DNA of 64,000 nt. It comes from Sarcocystis neurona. Lineage: Eukaryota > Apicomplexa > Conoidasida > Eucoccidiorida > Sarcocystidae. This document shows, piece by piece, positions 11,460-24,116 of this stretch. A model generated the notes under the pieces. It was not told where the DNA came from. It saw only the letters and a program-made list of their open reading frames with translations, and searched no databases. How positions within the stretch are numbered: position 1 is the stretch's first letter; every line of letters begins with the position of its first letter. The stretch spans positions 2,139,974 through 2,203,973 of the forward strand of contig KL647299.1 in the NCBI GenBank assembly GCA_000727475.1, given 5' to 3'. The position numbers and the translations under genes are program-made.

Positions 11460-13491
11460 GCTGCTTTATCTAACCACTCGTCAATATTGGGGTGATGCTC
11501 AATCTTACATGGGTACAGTAGTCACCGTTGAGTGTTACCAGAAGGGGTCACTTGCTCCTGAAGAAGCTGATCGTCATACGGCGGCGTGCGGGGTGTATTC
11601 GTACACTGTGCTAGTCTCCACCGTAGGGTGTGGCCCCATGCTAGCCCTCTTCCATTCCAGCTGCGCAGAGATGCACGAAAAAAGTGAGACCATTCGATAA
11701 CAGTGGGATCGTATACGTAGTTTTGTGGGGGGACCGTGTGTTTCTTACCGGCTTCATAAGGAACCCATCCAGTGTTCTACGGCAAAACCCGGCCCCCGTA
11801 CCGTAGTCGTACCACCATCCTGGTATGCCCTCATTCGTCTGCCTGCATGGTCTTGAAGAAAACGGCCTTTAGATATAACTCTAGTCCACCTCTGCAGAAG
11901 CAAGATACGGCCAGTATACACTTTGGACGCTTCCGGGCACTTTTCGGTGTGTACACGACTGAGTAGCAGCAACAACAGTTGAAAGGGGAGTGCCCGGGCC
12001 AGTTCTTCGTTGCAAAAACGAGGCGAGGCCGTTGTACGCCCTGGGCACTTCAGAAAAGAAGCTTCTCAGTATATACACAACTGATTATTCCTGGCAACAG
12101 TTGAAACTGACACGCCTGTAGCAGCAATTCGTGCAGCGGTTGGTCCTGCACCCAAAGCGTGCATACCATTCACCGTGTTTTGAATTCTCGCAAAGGCATG
12201 CTACGCATAGAAGGTAAGAATACTTCAAGCAGTCCCGGTGTGAACCGCATATCTCTTTTTGTACGTGTGAAATACGAGGCGCACCACGGAGCCACAGAAC
12301 GTTTCCTTTCGCAAATTTAAGTAAATTCATGACAGAGTCATTCGTGCTAGATTCATATCAGTTCATCAGTTTGCTGATAGCTGTTTGGAAGACGGGACTG
12401 CTGGACTGTCGTAAATCATGTATGCGCGTCTCTACATTTTCACACATGCTTTCACAAGCTTGCTCACCATTCATTATTCGACACATAACCATCACATGCT
12501 TCTTTAGCTTTGGTCGGACGCATAACAGCGCATTCGTATAGAGGTCTTGGATAAGCGGAAACTGATACCAGCGAGGACTGAGTAGACGTGTTCTGGAGCG
12601 CCTTTTTTTACGTGCAGACACTAGAGCAGGAATTGCGTTGCTTGCTCAGGGGAAACACGGAAGACCTGAGACCCCAGGAACTTTTGCTCCTGTCGCAAAT
12701 CAAACTCTGTCTCATACTTTGTGGCACCGCCTACGCACACGCGGGTGCACAGGCGGCACATACACTTACACCTCAGAAAATCCACCTCTGTCTGCCGTCA
12801 AGAACTACAAGCCTCATCCTCCGCCGCCCACACGCACACATATAGGCAAGAGGCGGTTGTCAGGGTTTTAAAATACAGAAAGGTAGCGAACACCAAGCCT
12901 TCTCCGTCGAGCCTGCGCGAATACGTGAACATTCACTCCTTCGAAAAAGATGTGAAATCCGCATTATCACGCGCCTTTCGCGTTGCAAGGCAAACACACG
13001 TGAGCGTTCTGCTCCGGTGAAACGGTCAAAAATGGTTGTACATCAAACCTAATATACAGAAGTAAGGGTTCGACACACTCGGAAAAAAGCAGCCCTTTCC
13101 AACGACCCTGCAAGTCTCAGAACGGTCTCTCCACCGTGCAAAAATGAGTTGGGAGACACACGTACGTTGACGTGGCCACCTTGAATCCACCAGAGTAGTT
13201 CTCTGCTTGAATCTGGATGATCCCTGTGAACCGTCACTATTGCACGTTGGGGGAGTTCTCCAGCGGATCATGGTTAGTTAACACAAACAGCAGCCTTTTC
13301 GACTGTCATTTGACACCGGCTTCGGTCGGGTACCCGCGTGCACACTATAGTGTGCGAAGTTCATCGTTCCGGTGGCTCACGAGGGTCGTAGGGAATAGTT
13401 CTTCGGCTTGTCCGTGGAAGAAACCCATGTTAAGTTATCTGCTTAGGAGCGCTTGTGCTCCCGTAACAGCGGCCGGCTAGCACCGCACACC

Positions 13492-14976
13492 TTATTCCTG
13501 TAAGGTGGCATGGGCATACAAAAGAGAATCGACCTCTCTCCATTCGAAGGATTCACTTTGCAACCGTTTTACTATCGACTTCACTTCCTCCGGAGGTTTA
13601 GATCTGCAGTTTCTGAATGAAACGGGCCTGGATCGCTTGGCCGTCCTGGAAACATCTGCTTCTCGAGCCTTCTCAAACACACCGCACCATATCTGATAAA
13701 CGACGGCTCCTAGGTCACTAGCGTCTAGGGCGAATAATTCCTCTCGGGTAGAGGGGGACTTCTTTTTCAAGCGCAACGTTCGTTGTTTGCTCGACGACTG
13801 TGGGAGGATGTCGTCATACGGGCTCAACTCGTCAGATGGATCCGCCATCGCCACGGCATTACCAGGTTGCGTTCTTGGTGCGGCACGGCCAACAGGTAAA
13901 GCTGCCCGGGCACCGGAAGCCCGCTTGCGTCTTAAAGTGCCGTCTGCGTGGGCAATGTTTTCCTGGCCCCCGTAACTGTAATCATCTGGCAGGGACATGT
14001 AAACTCTGCCGTCTGCGTCAAGCCAGAATGAGCTTGTGCTCAGAGCACGATGCACGCGTTCACTCATGTGCAACCCTCGTACGATTTGCAGAACGCGAAC
14101 CGTTAGGTACATCTTGGCAGCGGCACTGAGTTGTGCGGCCGACAAAAGGTCCCACAAATTGAACTGCATCGGAGGATACACAATGGCGTACTTACCACAA
14201 ACTAACTGATCGACAAGGTAAAGTTTAGGCACGTTTAACAGCGTCCCCCAGCGCTCCGGCAGACCTATTCCGCTTCTAGCCAGACGGGCAACACTTTCCT
14301 CTGGAAGTCGACTTGCCACATGTACTGCGGCGGTATAGCGAGATAATATCGCCTCCACCGGGTGTCCCATCCGATTTACCCTGTCCATGGATGACGATAT
14401 GCAGGGCACTCTGAGCAGATGCGTTGACTTTTCTGTAGTAATGAGGTACCAGATGCTGTCACGTGTTGGTCCTAAATAGAATTCGCGTTGCACCTGAGAG
14501 AGATCAAATCCCGAGTCGACGGAAAACCGGAAAATCATCGCACTGGTAGCGGGAACGAATTTACCCAGTGGACTGCCTTCGACCGCGCCCATCGCGTGGT
14601 CGATTAGTGTCACCTTCGCCGCGACCTCTTCTTGACCGGACGCGTTACCATCGGAAGAGCTTTCGCTTACAGGTGTGTCGTCGTCTTCTGTCGACTCGTC
14701 CGACGCCATACTATTTCTGGGGTGCTTTGCCCGTGGGGCTGAATTTCTGTGAGTCAACCGGTGGAATGCGGCACGCAGTCGAGCACCTGCCTGCGTGCCT
14801 ATATTCCGAAAAATCGTCCTTGATGCGTCGCTAGGCGATACTCCAAAGGCACTACAGAGCACTAGAAAGATACAAGCCATGGCAAGACAGGCGTACTTAG
14901 CCCGGCGTCGCGATTTTGAGCAACAGCCATGCTGAGCCCGCTTAGGCACGCGGCGTTTTCCAGCAGAGGAAATCAT
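13492..14976 (-). CDS. Rhoptry kinase (ROPK) family protein, predicted pseudokinase
   Basis: A single-exon gene of 494 codons starting at the ATG at 14,976. Rhoptry kinases are secreted from apical organelles into the host cell during invasion. Residues of about 27-45 (Y-A-C-L-A-M-A-C-I-F-L-V-L-C-S-A-F-G-V) form a hydrophobic signal/anchor after a basic start. An acidic Ser-rich stretch follows at about 90-115. The kinase fold runs from about 125 to 490: Y-L-I-T-T-E-K-S-T-H-L-L-R-V near 185, A-I-V-Y-P-P-M-Q-F-N-L-W-D-L-L for the hinge near 270, R-V-L-Q-I-V-R-G-L-H-M for helix E near 300, and V-H-R-A-L-S-T-S-S-F-W-L-D in place of VHxDIKPxNfLLd. The catalytic HRD Asp is Ala and the downstream Asn is Ser. 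L-P-D-D replaces DFG. L-D-A-S-D-L-G-A-V-V-Y-Q-I-W-C matches helix F of ROPKs. Missing catalytic residues argue for a pseudokinase. The insert at about 350-410 is poorly conserved in character. Confidence 0.86.
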   Translation of the reverse strand: MISSAGKRRVPKRAQHGCCSKSRRRAKYACLAMACIFLVLCSAFGVSPSDASRTIFRNIGTQAGARLRAAFHRLTHRNSAPRAKHPRNSMASDESTEDDDTPVSESSSDGNASGQEEVAAKVTLIDHAMGAVEGSPLGKFVPATSAMIFRFSVDSGFDLSQVQREFYLGPTRDSIWYLITTEKSTHLLRVPCISSSMDRVNRMGHPVEAILSRYTAAVHVASRLPEESVARLARSGIGLPERWGTLLNVPKLYLVDQLVCGKYAIVYPPMQFNLWDLLSAAQLSAAAKMYLTVRVLQIVRGLHMSERVHRALSTSSFWLDADGRVYMSLPDDYSYGGQENIAHADGTLRRKRASGARAALPVGRAAPRTQPGNAVAMADPSDELSPYDDILPQSSSKQRTLRLKKKSPSTREELFALDASDLGAVVYQIWCGVFEKAREADVSRTAKRSRPVSFRNCRSKPPEEVKSIVKRLQSESFEWREVDSLLYAHATLQE

Positions 14977-16421
14977 CCTGAAAATGCAGCACCAAACACT
15001 TAGCAGTGGCCAACCTCCACTTTCCCGTAGCCAGCGCAGAGCTTGTGGAACTCTAACCTTCCAGACGACGTCCGTTCGTCGTCAGTCGCAAAGCATGCTG
15101 CTAACGCACCAGCGGTACGTAACGTCAGCTTGGCTGAGGCTCCACTCAACCCAGAAACTTTTCAAAGAGCTAACTAGGGCGGAAAGCTCTGAGGAAAATC
15201 ATAAACCTCATTACCCTCGCTACTGATGCGTGCATCGCCTACCGCCGCTGCTGCGAACGTCACCAGTTTCAAGTAGAAGCCTTAATGGACTTCGCGGATA
15301 CATACGGCTACAAGCAGCATACGAGGTGCGCGGGTTGGCGGACGGGTCAACAATTCCCGATAAGGGCGCCTGTTTGAATTGTGACGCACTTGCACCCATA
15401 AACGAGAAGCTTTCACATTCGCCTGCAGTCGTGCTCTTATGAGAAACTAGCGGTAGGGCTTGTTTGCAGAGATTTACCCCCCCCACCGGTCAAGCGTTAC
15501 AAGATTCTACACGTACGTCTATGTTGCTGATATAAAAGACAAAGTTTTTCTGTTCATACACTTTGAGCTCTCCACCTTAGGACACAAAAAATTGAGACGA
15601 GGAAAAGTCGCGAAGCAAGAAGGCGGAAAGGTGTTTAAGGCGCAGAAGCTAGGTCGGGCGACTCGACAAGACGAGACGCGCGGATCACCGTACCACAAAG
15701 GAACTCTGGCAGCGCCGCAAACGGTACGTAGTGCAACAGACCTCAGATTTTGTGACCACACTTGACAAAGCAGGAGCCACTGAGGAACCAACAGGCGGCG
15801 CAGCCACGGTTTCCGCAGGCGACAGCCGTGAAGCACTGCATAATTTAGGGACTCAGACGCGCCAATGTAACATTGAGACGCCCGCGCTTCAACCCGGTAA
15901 CAGGAGGTGCAGCGCCGCAAGACGATGAGGTTACCGTCGAGGGATCCGGCTGCACCGAATCAAGACGTGTAAGACGCAGGCGTAATCGGCGATTTGATAG
16001 CCTCTGTGATTGAACAGCCACGAGCGCTGTTGCGAGTCGGGTTTGCCGGATTGTGCTGGCTACACAAGTTATCTAACATGCGAGTGACATCTCCAGTGCT
16101 CTCCTATTCTTATCTAGAGACGCCCGTCTCTGAAAGAGTGGGAGGCGGTAAGAGTCCGCACATACAATCTTGTATGTGCGTTGGTGCGTTATCACCTGGG
16201 TGCGTGTAGAGCACAAGTGAACTGGACGTTGTAGAATTCCTTTCATCATGTACCTACATGAACGCGACCCTGATTCACGTAACTGGGTAATGACGCTGAC
16301 GTACCGGTTCGCGCGCGATTTAATGACGCGCATCGACTTACAAAACGCAGTTTGCCTTATCTCGTACTGAGGTAAGTAGGAGGTGATCCTTTCGAATGCG
16401 CTTGCGCTGTTAAACGCCGAC

Positions 16422-16637
16422 TCTGCTGCTGTCGCTCCTGACCGAGGACCATTCGGCACTGAGGTGGGACCACGCTTAGCCTGTAGGCGAACCCGTACAT
16501 TGTCCGTGCTGCGACATCATTGTGAAACCTCTGCTGCTGTCGCTGAACACATGACTCTGAGATGGGACCACATTTGGCCTGTCGGGGAACCGTACATTGT
16601 CCGTATTGCGGCATCAGTGTGAAACCTCACTTCCTAC
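16422..16637. repeat. 108-bp tandem duplication (2 copies)
   Basis: Copies begin TCTGCTGCTGTCGCT at 16,422 and 16,530 and share GAACC(C)GTACATTGTCCGT and TGTGAAACC near their ends. They are clearly diverged. Confidence 0.8.
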
Positions 16638-17133
16638 GCAGATGGTAATGTTTCAGAAGTATCTGAGTGACGACGTACGACTTCAAACGCGAACACCGCG
16701 TTTGCAATACGTAACATTGTGTTTGACTGCAAGTGCACGTGTGTATGCACTATGCTTACGTGTAGGCGTGTGCCCCCATACGGAGGAAGTGAACACATAC
16801 GTAAGTAATGTCATGTAGACGTAGGGAGCCTAGAGATGCGTGGCTGTGGAACCTTCGCATTCTTCTGCCCAACACTACTTGGAGACGTCAGTATCTGACA
16901 GTATCTGACTGAGTCCAGCCGCCCTCCAGATCGACACAGTACGCCCCAGATGAATAGATACAATTTTACACTTAAACTTCTGGAGGGATTAACGAGGATG
17001 CTGCTGAGCATACCTTGCGCACGTGACGAAAACAGCGAACGACACAAGCGCTTGTGGAATGTGTTATGTGTCACCTCTTCACGCATCAGTCCGATTGGAC
17101 CGAAATATCCACCCCATCAATAAAACGAAAGCG

Positions 17134-17387
17134 GTGGACAGTGACAAGCGTCCTAGTCGCCAGGCGAAATGGTACAAAAGAGGCCTGGAAGGTCCTAAAT
17201 GGTCGCAGCCTATAAAAAAGCTATTCTAGAGGTCGTCGACAAAAACTAAGTTAACGAAGGAGGTGGACAGTGACAAGCGTCTTAGTTGCCAGGCGAAATG
17301 CTATAAAAGAGTCCTGGAAGGTCCTAAATGATCGCAGCCCCCAAAAAAGCTATTCCAGAGGTCGTCGACAAAACTAAGTTAACAACA
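17134..17387. repeat. 129-bp tandem duplication (2 copies)
   Basis: Copies begin GTGGACAGTGACAAGCGTC at 17,134 and 17,263 and both end with GAGGTCGTCGACAAAA(A)CTAAGTTAAC. They are about 90% alike by eye, so this is the youngest of the duplications in the CAG-poor segment. Confidence 0.85.
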
Positions 17388-19099
17388 GATCATGGTACTG
17401 CAGAAAAGGCTTCCGGCGTACAAGCGCAACCACGCCCACATTCGAATGCACTTTTCTGGGTGACAATGACTTCACGACTACATATGTGTACATTTGTGTA
17501 CTTAAGTGTCAGATATGACTGCGGCGGGCCCCATTTCGCAAGCGTGTGGAAACACAGATTCTTGTGTGCTTGTATGTAGGCCCATTTCTTCTACGTGGCA
17601 TCCACGCAGCAGACCTCCGTGTCACGCTTGTGATAACTGGTGTAGCGTGTCCTTGTGTTACGGACGATCCGGAGAACTTGACGGTTTCAACGTTCAGAAT
17701 AAAATGTTAATCTCCGGCCATTAACGATGTCGCCTCTCCCCCCTGAGAAACGTTGCATGAGCAGTTGGCAGATCACCTAACTGACACGCTCGTATACTAC
17801 CACTTTTACCGATCAAAAGGTTGTGGTTCTTGGAAACGTACACTGCACACACCGGGTTGCACAGGACCACTGCCACTTATACATCACGTTTACTGCCACA
17901 CTCCTAGGCGGAGACGTCTGCGTCTCTCTCAACGCGGAGATGCACGGGCAACCACCAGCCTGCACACTGGATGCCACGTGGTCCACACCTGTTGACACTG
18001 CTGCTATCTTAGCCTTTTTCCGACCGCATCTTCAAGCTTCTTGTCCTAGTGAACCTATCCAGCTACTGTAGATACACGAATATACACCGTGTTTTTGAAC
18101 AACGACTGGTTAGTCGGCGAGCCTGACTTCGGGCCACTAATGTCAAAGATCTGCATGTAGAGCGACGTGTTCTTCATGGTAAAGGTGCTTGGTAAGCCGC
18201 TGAGTTCCCGAAAAAAAGCAAATCCGACGTTTGTTTGGTGAACGCGCGCTTGGGAAGGGCTTCGAGCTACAGCAGTGCGTTTGCGCCCGCATAGATGTGA
18301 GCACATCCCGCACAGGACAGGATTTAACGTACACCGTCACAGGCGCAGACTGCAGTTCAAGCGCATAATGCAGGAAGGCAACTGCTGCGTTTAGTCGCGG
18401 GTGCACAGACGCACACATATGCCACATATATGAGTATACGGATGCAGGCAGTCTACACGTCTCTGCCAGTATTAACATGCGCATTCACTTACTCAATGCC
18501 GGGGAAGCACGGACCCGAGTATGCCGAAAAGTCTATAGAGGTCACCTCGGCGTACCTGCGGCTCGATATACCGGCGTTGCTGCACGTCCGACTCAGTTGG
18601 TGTACTGCACTCACTGCACCTGTGTCACTCGCGTACGAAATGAATAGACAGGCATACGCAGCAGCTGGCAATCGTTCGTCTGTGTTCAGTGACTCCCTTT
18701 TGCCTGATTTCCACATGAAGCCGTAGGCTACCAGACCCGAGCCTAACGGGTAAAACGCCCGAGTATACGTGGCTATATGATGATACAAAGGCATTACGGG
18801 GCGTACAGGAATGTGTGTGTGCACCAGCGTACGCCTGCTCGTATAACTATCTATGTATACGCACGGCGTACGCAGGTCTACTTCGTTCACGTCGAACGCA
18901 TTCTCTCTTAAATCCCTGCCCTACAAGGAGGTCCATATTTTACAGTGGCACTCTATGCAGTTCAGCAGCAACGCCCTGCGCTACAGCACGTCCACTGCTC
19001 CGCCCTATTGTAGCAGCAGTCATACCGCTAGGGGGAGACGCCCGTACATATGTATCCGTCTATACAGTGTAGTATAAGAATAGGCGCACAACAATATAT

Positions 19100-22000
19100 G
19101 AATGCGTCACGAATACGAGAGCTACTGTGATATATGCATGCCGAGGTAAGGGTGTACGTCTGTGCTCTTGTAGCAGGCAGGCAGCAGCACTGCAGGCGAC
19201 AGAACCGGAGCGGCGGCGGAGCAGCAGCACACGCAAGTGGTGTTCACGGACGTTGGAATAGCCGTTGGATAGCGGTTCACGAAGAGCAGGACAGACAGCG
19301 CCACCTGCTTTATTAAGGTGAAACGGAACCAAGGAGAGGAAGACGGCGCCTTAACAACTGATGCAGCACATCAGTGGGGCCGCGGGGTCGCGGCCCCGTA
19401 TTATCTTCCTGCCTTCCCTTTCCGGCCGTGAAAGTGTGCTGCACCACCCGGCCCAATTGATTGGGTGACCAGCTTGTGTACGTCGGTATATCCACTGTGA
19501 CGCAGCAAACGCACACGGCTGTAAATGACACCTGTCACACAAGCGCCCTCTTGCAGGCCATGGATTTGTCCTTCGTGCAGCAGCAGTAGTAGTGCTGCGG
19601 CAGCAGAGTCGCACGAAAGGGTCTACTGGCCAGCAAGCGATGCGTTAACACTACGCGGGAGTAACAGCCAGCACCGCTCGTGCAACAGTGTTGCGGCGTC
19701 GGCCATTCAAAAATCGAAATAGCAGAGATCCAGAAACGGCCGTCGGAACGGTGCTGCAATGGCGAGACAACGCTCAGCACTGCAGGACTACGGCAAGCAA
19801 CGCTGCGTCAGAGTAGTATCACGGCAGCAGCACATGCCACTACTGAAGTAGCACGAACGGCAGACGTACAGGGGCAACATGTGCACCATGCATGAACTCA
19901 CTACAGCAGCAAGTGGTGTAATCACATGGGAGCGCCTCTCTCTGTGCCGTCCCTACGGTTCCACAGTTGTACAGGACACAGTCGCGAAGGCGCTGCAACG
20001 CGGACGCCGCAAGCAGTAGGCCATATGCAGAAGGAGCGCCCCGTATTGCGGAGAGGTCGATCCCTAAAATGAAGGTGCAGCGACGTCCACTGCTGCGTCA
20101 GCGCTAGAAGCGGCTGGTGTGCAACAACACGTCTGCAGCACCACGAGCTCTCGAACTATCCACAGAAACGCTCAGTCTTGCAGCAGCAACGAAAGTAACG
20201 GTAGTGGTAATTAGCCGTGGCAGTGGGAAAGAGGCGTGACAAGGTGAACACGCGAGGCATTGGTAAGCAGGCGTGGAAATGGTGCACAAGCGTGGCAGCA
20301 CTCGTCCCCGTATACTGTAACCAGGGGCAGAACCCGAAGCGGCTGCGTCAGGATTGGCATCGAGGGCCGACCTACCTCGTAAATATTTCCTGGCCGGCTG
20401 CTGTAAACACTTTCGCGCTACTGGGGGGATTTTTTTTCACTTGTCTGCCGTGACAGCTGGCGCTGCGGCCCCAGCAAAAGAAGAACTGCCGCAGCAGCAC
20501 ACGCACACGTGAGACTCTGTTCTTCCCTTGTGACAGTATTTCTCACCTATAAACGTGCTGCTGGTAAACCTGCTGCTGTTAATGTGTAATGCTGGGTGGG
20601 ACTTTGCAGTTGTACCTCAACGGGCGTTTTGCGGGTCCTGCTGCTGCTGGCGGTTGCCGCCGGTACAGCTCTCCCTTCTGGCGGGGTAGCCGTGGCGGGT
20701 GCTGCTACTGCCGCTGCTACTGCTGCTGCTGCTGCGCTGCTTCAGAGTTGCTGGCAGCGCTCTTGTAGCCACAGCTGGGAAGCGTCGTTCTGTGCCATCT
20801 CCCAGTGCTTCTGCCATCCGATCTGCCGTCCTATTTGTACCTTCCCAAGTTGGAATTCTGCCACCTCCTTTCTGTTCTTTTGGCTTTTCTTGTCCCCCTC
20901 TTACGTGGCGTGTTGCTGCAGGGGACGTTCCCTCTGTGTCTTTCCCCAGGGCTGGACCCGTTGCGCTGCACTGCTGTCCAGGCGCTCCGCCGGTGGGGTG
21001 GTGGCCTCCTGCAGCGGGTGCTACGGCGGCGGTAACATGCTTGAGCATGCAGCAGTGTGTTGCCCTGCCCGTTAACGGCTTCTTTTTTCCTTCTGTGTAT
21101 ACAGCTAGCAGCCGAGTTACCCGCAGGTGCAGCGTCAGCAGCAGCAGCAGTGCCTCACTACTTGCAGTCCAGTGGGTGCAGCAGCAGGACAGGCGACACG
21201 GATGTGCTCTCCGGCTGCCTCCTGTGCGATGCAGCGACAGTTCAGACGCAAGGAAAGGCTCCGGGCAGCGAACACGGCAGTACAGCGGCAGGAAACGCAG
21301 CAAACTGAGTTCTACATAAGCACAAGTACTGCAGATGCAGCGCCTGCTCACGTGCGGCACCTTGCACAGACAGAGAGAGACCAGCAGGAGCTGCAGCAAG
21401 ACAGAACTCCAGTGCGTTGTTGGCCAGGAAAAAAGCTGCAGCATCCGCAGTGCCGACCGCACACAGCAAGCGGGCCGACATTACAGCAGTGCAGATGTCG
21501 AAATGTCCAGAAGGAGTGTATGAGAGGCCGCTCCAGGAGAAAGACGACCGATAGCGGCAGCAGCTGAGCAGGGAACTCGATCCCTGCGAAGCGGGGTGTG
21601 CGAAGGAGGACTGCAACACACCATGACCACGGCACTACACAGGCGCTACCTCGGCAGCGGTCAAATGGTGAATGCACATTTGTAGCGTACTGTAGAACTT
21701 AGCTACAGGAATCGCCCACGAACGAACGGCAGCGCAGGAGCGGCACAGGAGGAGGAGCAGCACCACCAGCAGCGGCGAAAACAGGGCAGCAGTGCAGGCG
21801 GAAGGAAGCGCGGAAGCAACGCTCAGTCGGTGGTCCTGCAGGAACAGTAGCGGCTTATTCGCATTGCCGATCGTGAGCTGCAGGGAGCAGGAACGAGCTC
21901 AGTTCAGCAGCAGCACGACCTACGCCTTAGCGAAGGTGCTGTAGCAACGGTAAGAACAGCACCAGCAAGAGCAGCAGTGGCAAGAGCAACAGTGGCAAGG

Positions 22001-22900
22001 CAGCTGTGGCAAGAACATCAACAGCAAGAGCAGCAGCAGCAAGAGCAGCAGCAGCAAGAGCAGCAGTGCCAAGAGCAGCAGCCGCGTGGGCAGGAGCTGT
22101 ACATGGGCTAGGTGGCGAGCAGCTGCGAAGGAGCAAGACTCGCGTGCTGGCAGCCGCAGGGGCATGTAAGAAAGGAGCACGTAGGCGCGCCTGCCGGAGA
22201 GCGTGGCCAGAAAATTCTCACAAGGAAAGCGGCGGCAGCTGTTGCCGCAGGAGAGCAGTATTGGCTTCAAAGCAGCAGCGCGTAGGAAAGGCCGCTCGTG
22301 CGCGAGCCGTGCCTCTGTGTTGTGTGGCGGACGGCTGACCCGCGCAGCAGCAACAGCAGCAGGGCTCTACGCGATCTTTTGCCGACACACCGGTTAGTAA
22401 CAGCAGGAGCAGCAGCAAGACCTCACAGCAGCAACGCGCCAGTCGTTTTGTGTAGCAGCGACGGCTACAGCAGAAGCGGCAATCGTTCCCAGGGACGACG
22501 TGGCCTCAGGCCGTGCATGCAGAGAGTGCGCACGCGGCTGGTCGGCGGCAACAGCTGCAGCAGCGCTTCTGTGGCGGCCACAGGCCACAGGGTCTTCTGT
22601 CTGCAACAGTCACATACTTTCGAACAGCAGCAGCTGGATATCCACAGCAGCGGGCTGAACACCTGAACACGCGGATGCTTGTGAGTCAATACCAAAAGCA
22701 GCAGCACCGGAGTAGCAGCAGCAGCCTCGGCGCAGCAGAGCAGCAGCACCGGAGCAACAGCAGTAGCACCTGCAGGTGTAGCGGCATCGTGGCAGGAGAA
22801 GAGCCGCAGCAAGTAAGCTATCTCAGATCAACAACTCCCAGCGCTGCTGTTGCAGACAAGGCTTGCTGCTGGCTACAGCAGCAGCACCGTACTTTTCGGC
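19100..22900. other. Start of the CAG-rich segment, coding status unclear
   Basis: CAG triplets read on the plus strand at 19.1-20.3 kb, on the minus strand at 20.5-21.1 kb, and on the plus strand again from 21.1 kb. A minus-strand frame at 20,617-21,090 gives a hydrophilic peptide (G-G-Q-E-K-P-K-E-Q-K-G-G-G-R) with a poly-Ser run. Plus-strand frames at 21,127-21,567 and 22,513-23,595 are low-complexity. Intronic CAG blocks elsewhere in the window look the same, so I do not call genes here. Confidence 0.35.
21940..22075. repeat. AGCAGCAGY / (CAAGAGCAGCAG)n trinucleotide-derived repeat
   Basis: Runs of 9-12 bp units (AGAGCAGCAGCAGCA, AAGAGCAGCAGTGGC) repeated about ten times. The plus frame gives Arg/Ala repeats, the minus frame Leu/Ala repeats. 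Confidence 0.7.
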
Positions 22901-23369
22901 TGAAGAGCGTACTAGGTAGTATCTGTCACCATGCGGCAGCGCTGTTCTGCTGCTGGTCCCGGCGGGCCTGCAGCAGAATTCCTGCCCCACGGCTTTGTTG
23001 CTGGTGCTTCCTCCCCACCGTCCCATCTCGACACGAGCCCTTTCCTGCGCGCTGTGCAGGAGGGTCCACCGTTTCTGTTGGAGCCTGCCCTGCTGCAGCA
23101 GCAGGAGCAGCCGGTGCGGCAGCCGCGGCCTTCGTCGCAGCAGCTGCAGCAACACTTCTCTCGAAGCGGGGACTACTGCTCCGGTCTTGCTGCGCCATCC
23201 CAGCGACCGCTGCTAACAACCAGCGCCTTCTTGCGAGACGCGTCGGCAGGCAGCAGCACTCTCCGGAGGAACTGTGCTGCAGCAGCAGGAGCAGCGCAGC
23301 AACAGCAGGCGTTGCGGCGTGGCTGGGCAGAAGCTCTCGGCGGTACCCCACACGCAGCAAGAGCGGCAG

Positions 23370-23551
23370 AGGCAGCTCCAGGAGCAGCAGGGACGTGTAC
23401 GCGACGAGCAGCCGGACCCACCGCAGCTCGAGGGAACGGCGTGGGGGAGAGCGCGACAGTCAAAGGATCAGCAGGCGAGGTTGTCGCATATGCTGCAGCG
23501 CAGTGGGAAGCGACGGCCGCCCAAAATGCGGCCTTGTTTGCTGCTTTACAG
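23370..23551 (+). CDS. Possible upstream exon of the coiled-coil gene
   Basis: Two overlapping frames end at the strong donor TTTACAG|GTGAGC (last exon base 23,551). One, from about 23,357 (Q-E-R-Q-R-Q-L-Q-E-Q-Q-G-R-V-R-D-E-Q), is coiled-coil-like and ends in phase 2. The other runs open from an ATG at 22,931 and ends ...A-A-L-F-A-A-L-Q in phase 0, which would match the phase-0 start of the exon at 24,117. The donor is convincing; the frame is not settled. Confidence 0.35.
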
Positions 23552-24116
23552 GTGAGCACAACTCGAGTTGCAGTGGACGGCACCTCCTCCCATAGCGTCA
23601 GCAGCGGGTGTCGCAGCAGGAGTAGCAGCAGCCAGAGGCGCAGAGGCAGCAATAGCAGCAGCAAGAGGCGGAGCAGCAGTGCAACCGGTGAGAGGAGAGC
23701 AGCGCTCGCAGCAGCCCCACGCAGAGCAGAAGCAGCAGTCGATGCCGGAGGGCGAGCAGCGGAGTACAGAAAGGCTGTAGGACGACGCGCAGTGGTCGAA
23801 CAGTACAGCGGCAGGAGGAGTAACCGTGATACCAGCGCAGCGGAGAGAACAGCAGCAGCCGCGCAGAGCCCAAGCAGGCACGGCATCACAGACACCCCCG
23901 CAGCAGCAGACTTGATGGACTGGCAGTGCCAAGGTGAGAGCGCGTTAGAGCAGGGAGCACCGGCAAGAAACGCGCAGAAGAGACGTGCCCCTGTTTTAGT
24001 CTACTACTGCGTTCGGGCGAGGCTGCGCTGCTGCAAAGACGCGCCGCAGGTGGAGGAGATGCTAGGGAGGGGTGTGTGTGTTCTGCGCCACTGCCTTGGC
24101 GTCGTGGTGCATGCAG

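Larger units (their letters stand above)
9640..13491. other. CAG-poor region, candidate exons only
   Basis: Contains the 77-bp duplication, a weak minus-strand candidate exon (11,095-11,459) and a possible plus-strand exon near 12,617-12,740 after the acceptor TTTTTTACGTGCAG. Two frames of the latter look equally plausible, so it is not called separately. Nothing else is supported. Confidence 0.4.
14977..19100. other. CAG-poor intergenic region upstream of the pseudokinase gene
   Basis: Short open frames on both strands only, none with motifs. It contains two two-copy tandem duplications (16,422 and 17,134). Promoter elements for the pseudokinase gene must lie in the first part, but I recognise none. 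Confidence 0.45.

Noticed and set aside
12840..12860. Single telomere-like CAGGGTTTT word
   Set aside because: Only one unit is present. An Eimeria telomere-like tract would need tandem AGGGTTT copies.
13060..13085. GGGTTCGA resembling a tRNA B box
   Set aside because: No matching A box, acceptor stem or anticodon arm at tRNA spacing on either strand.
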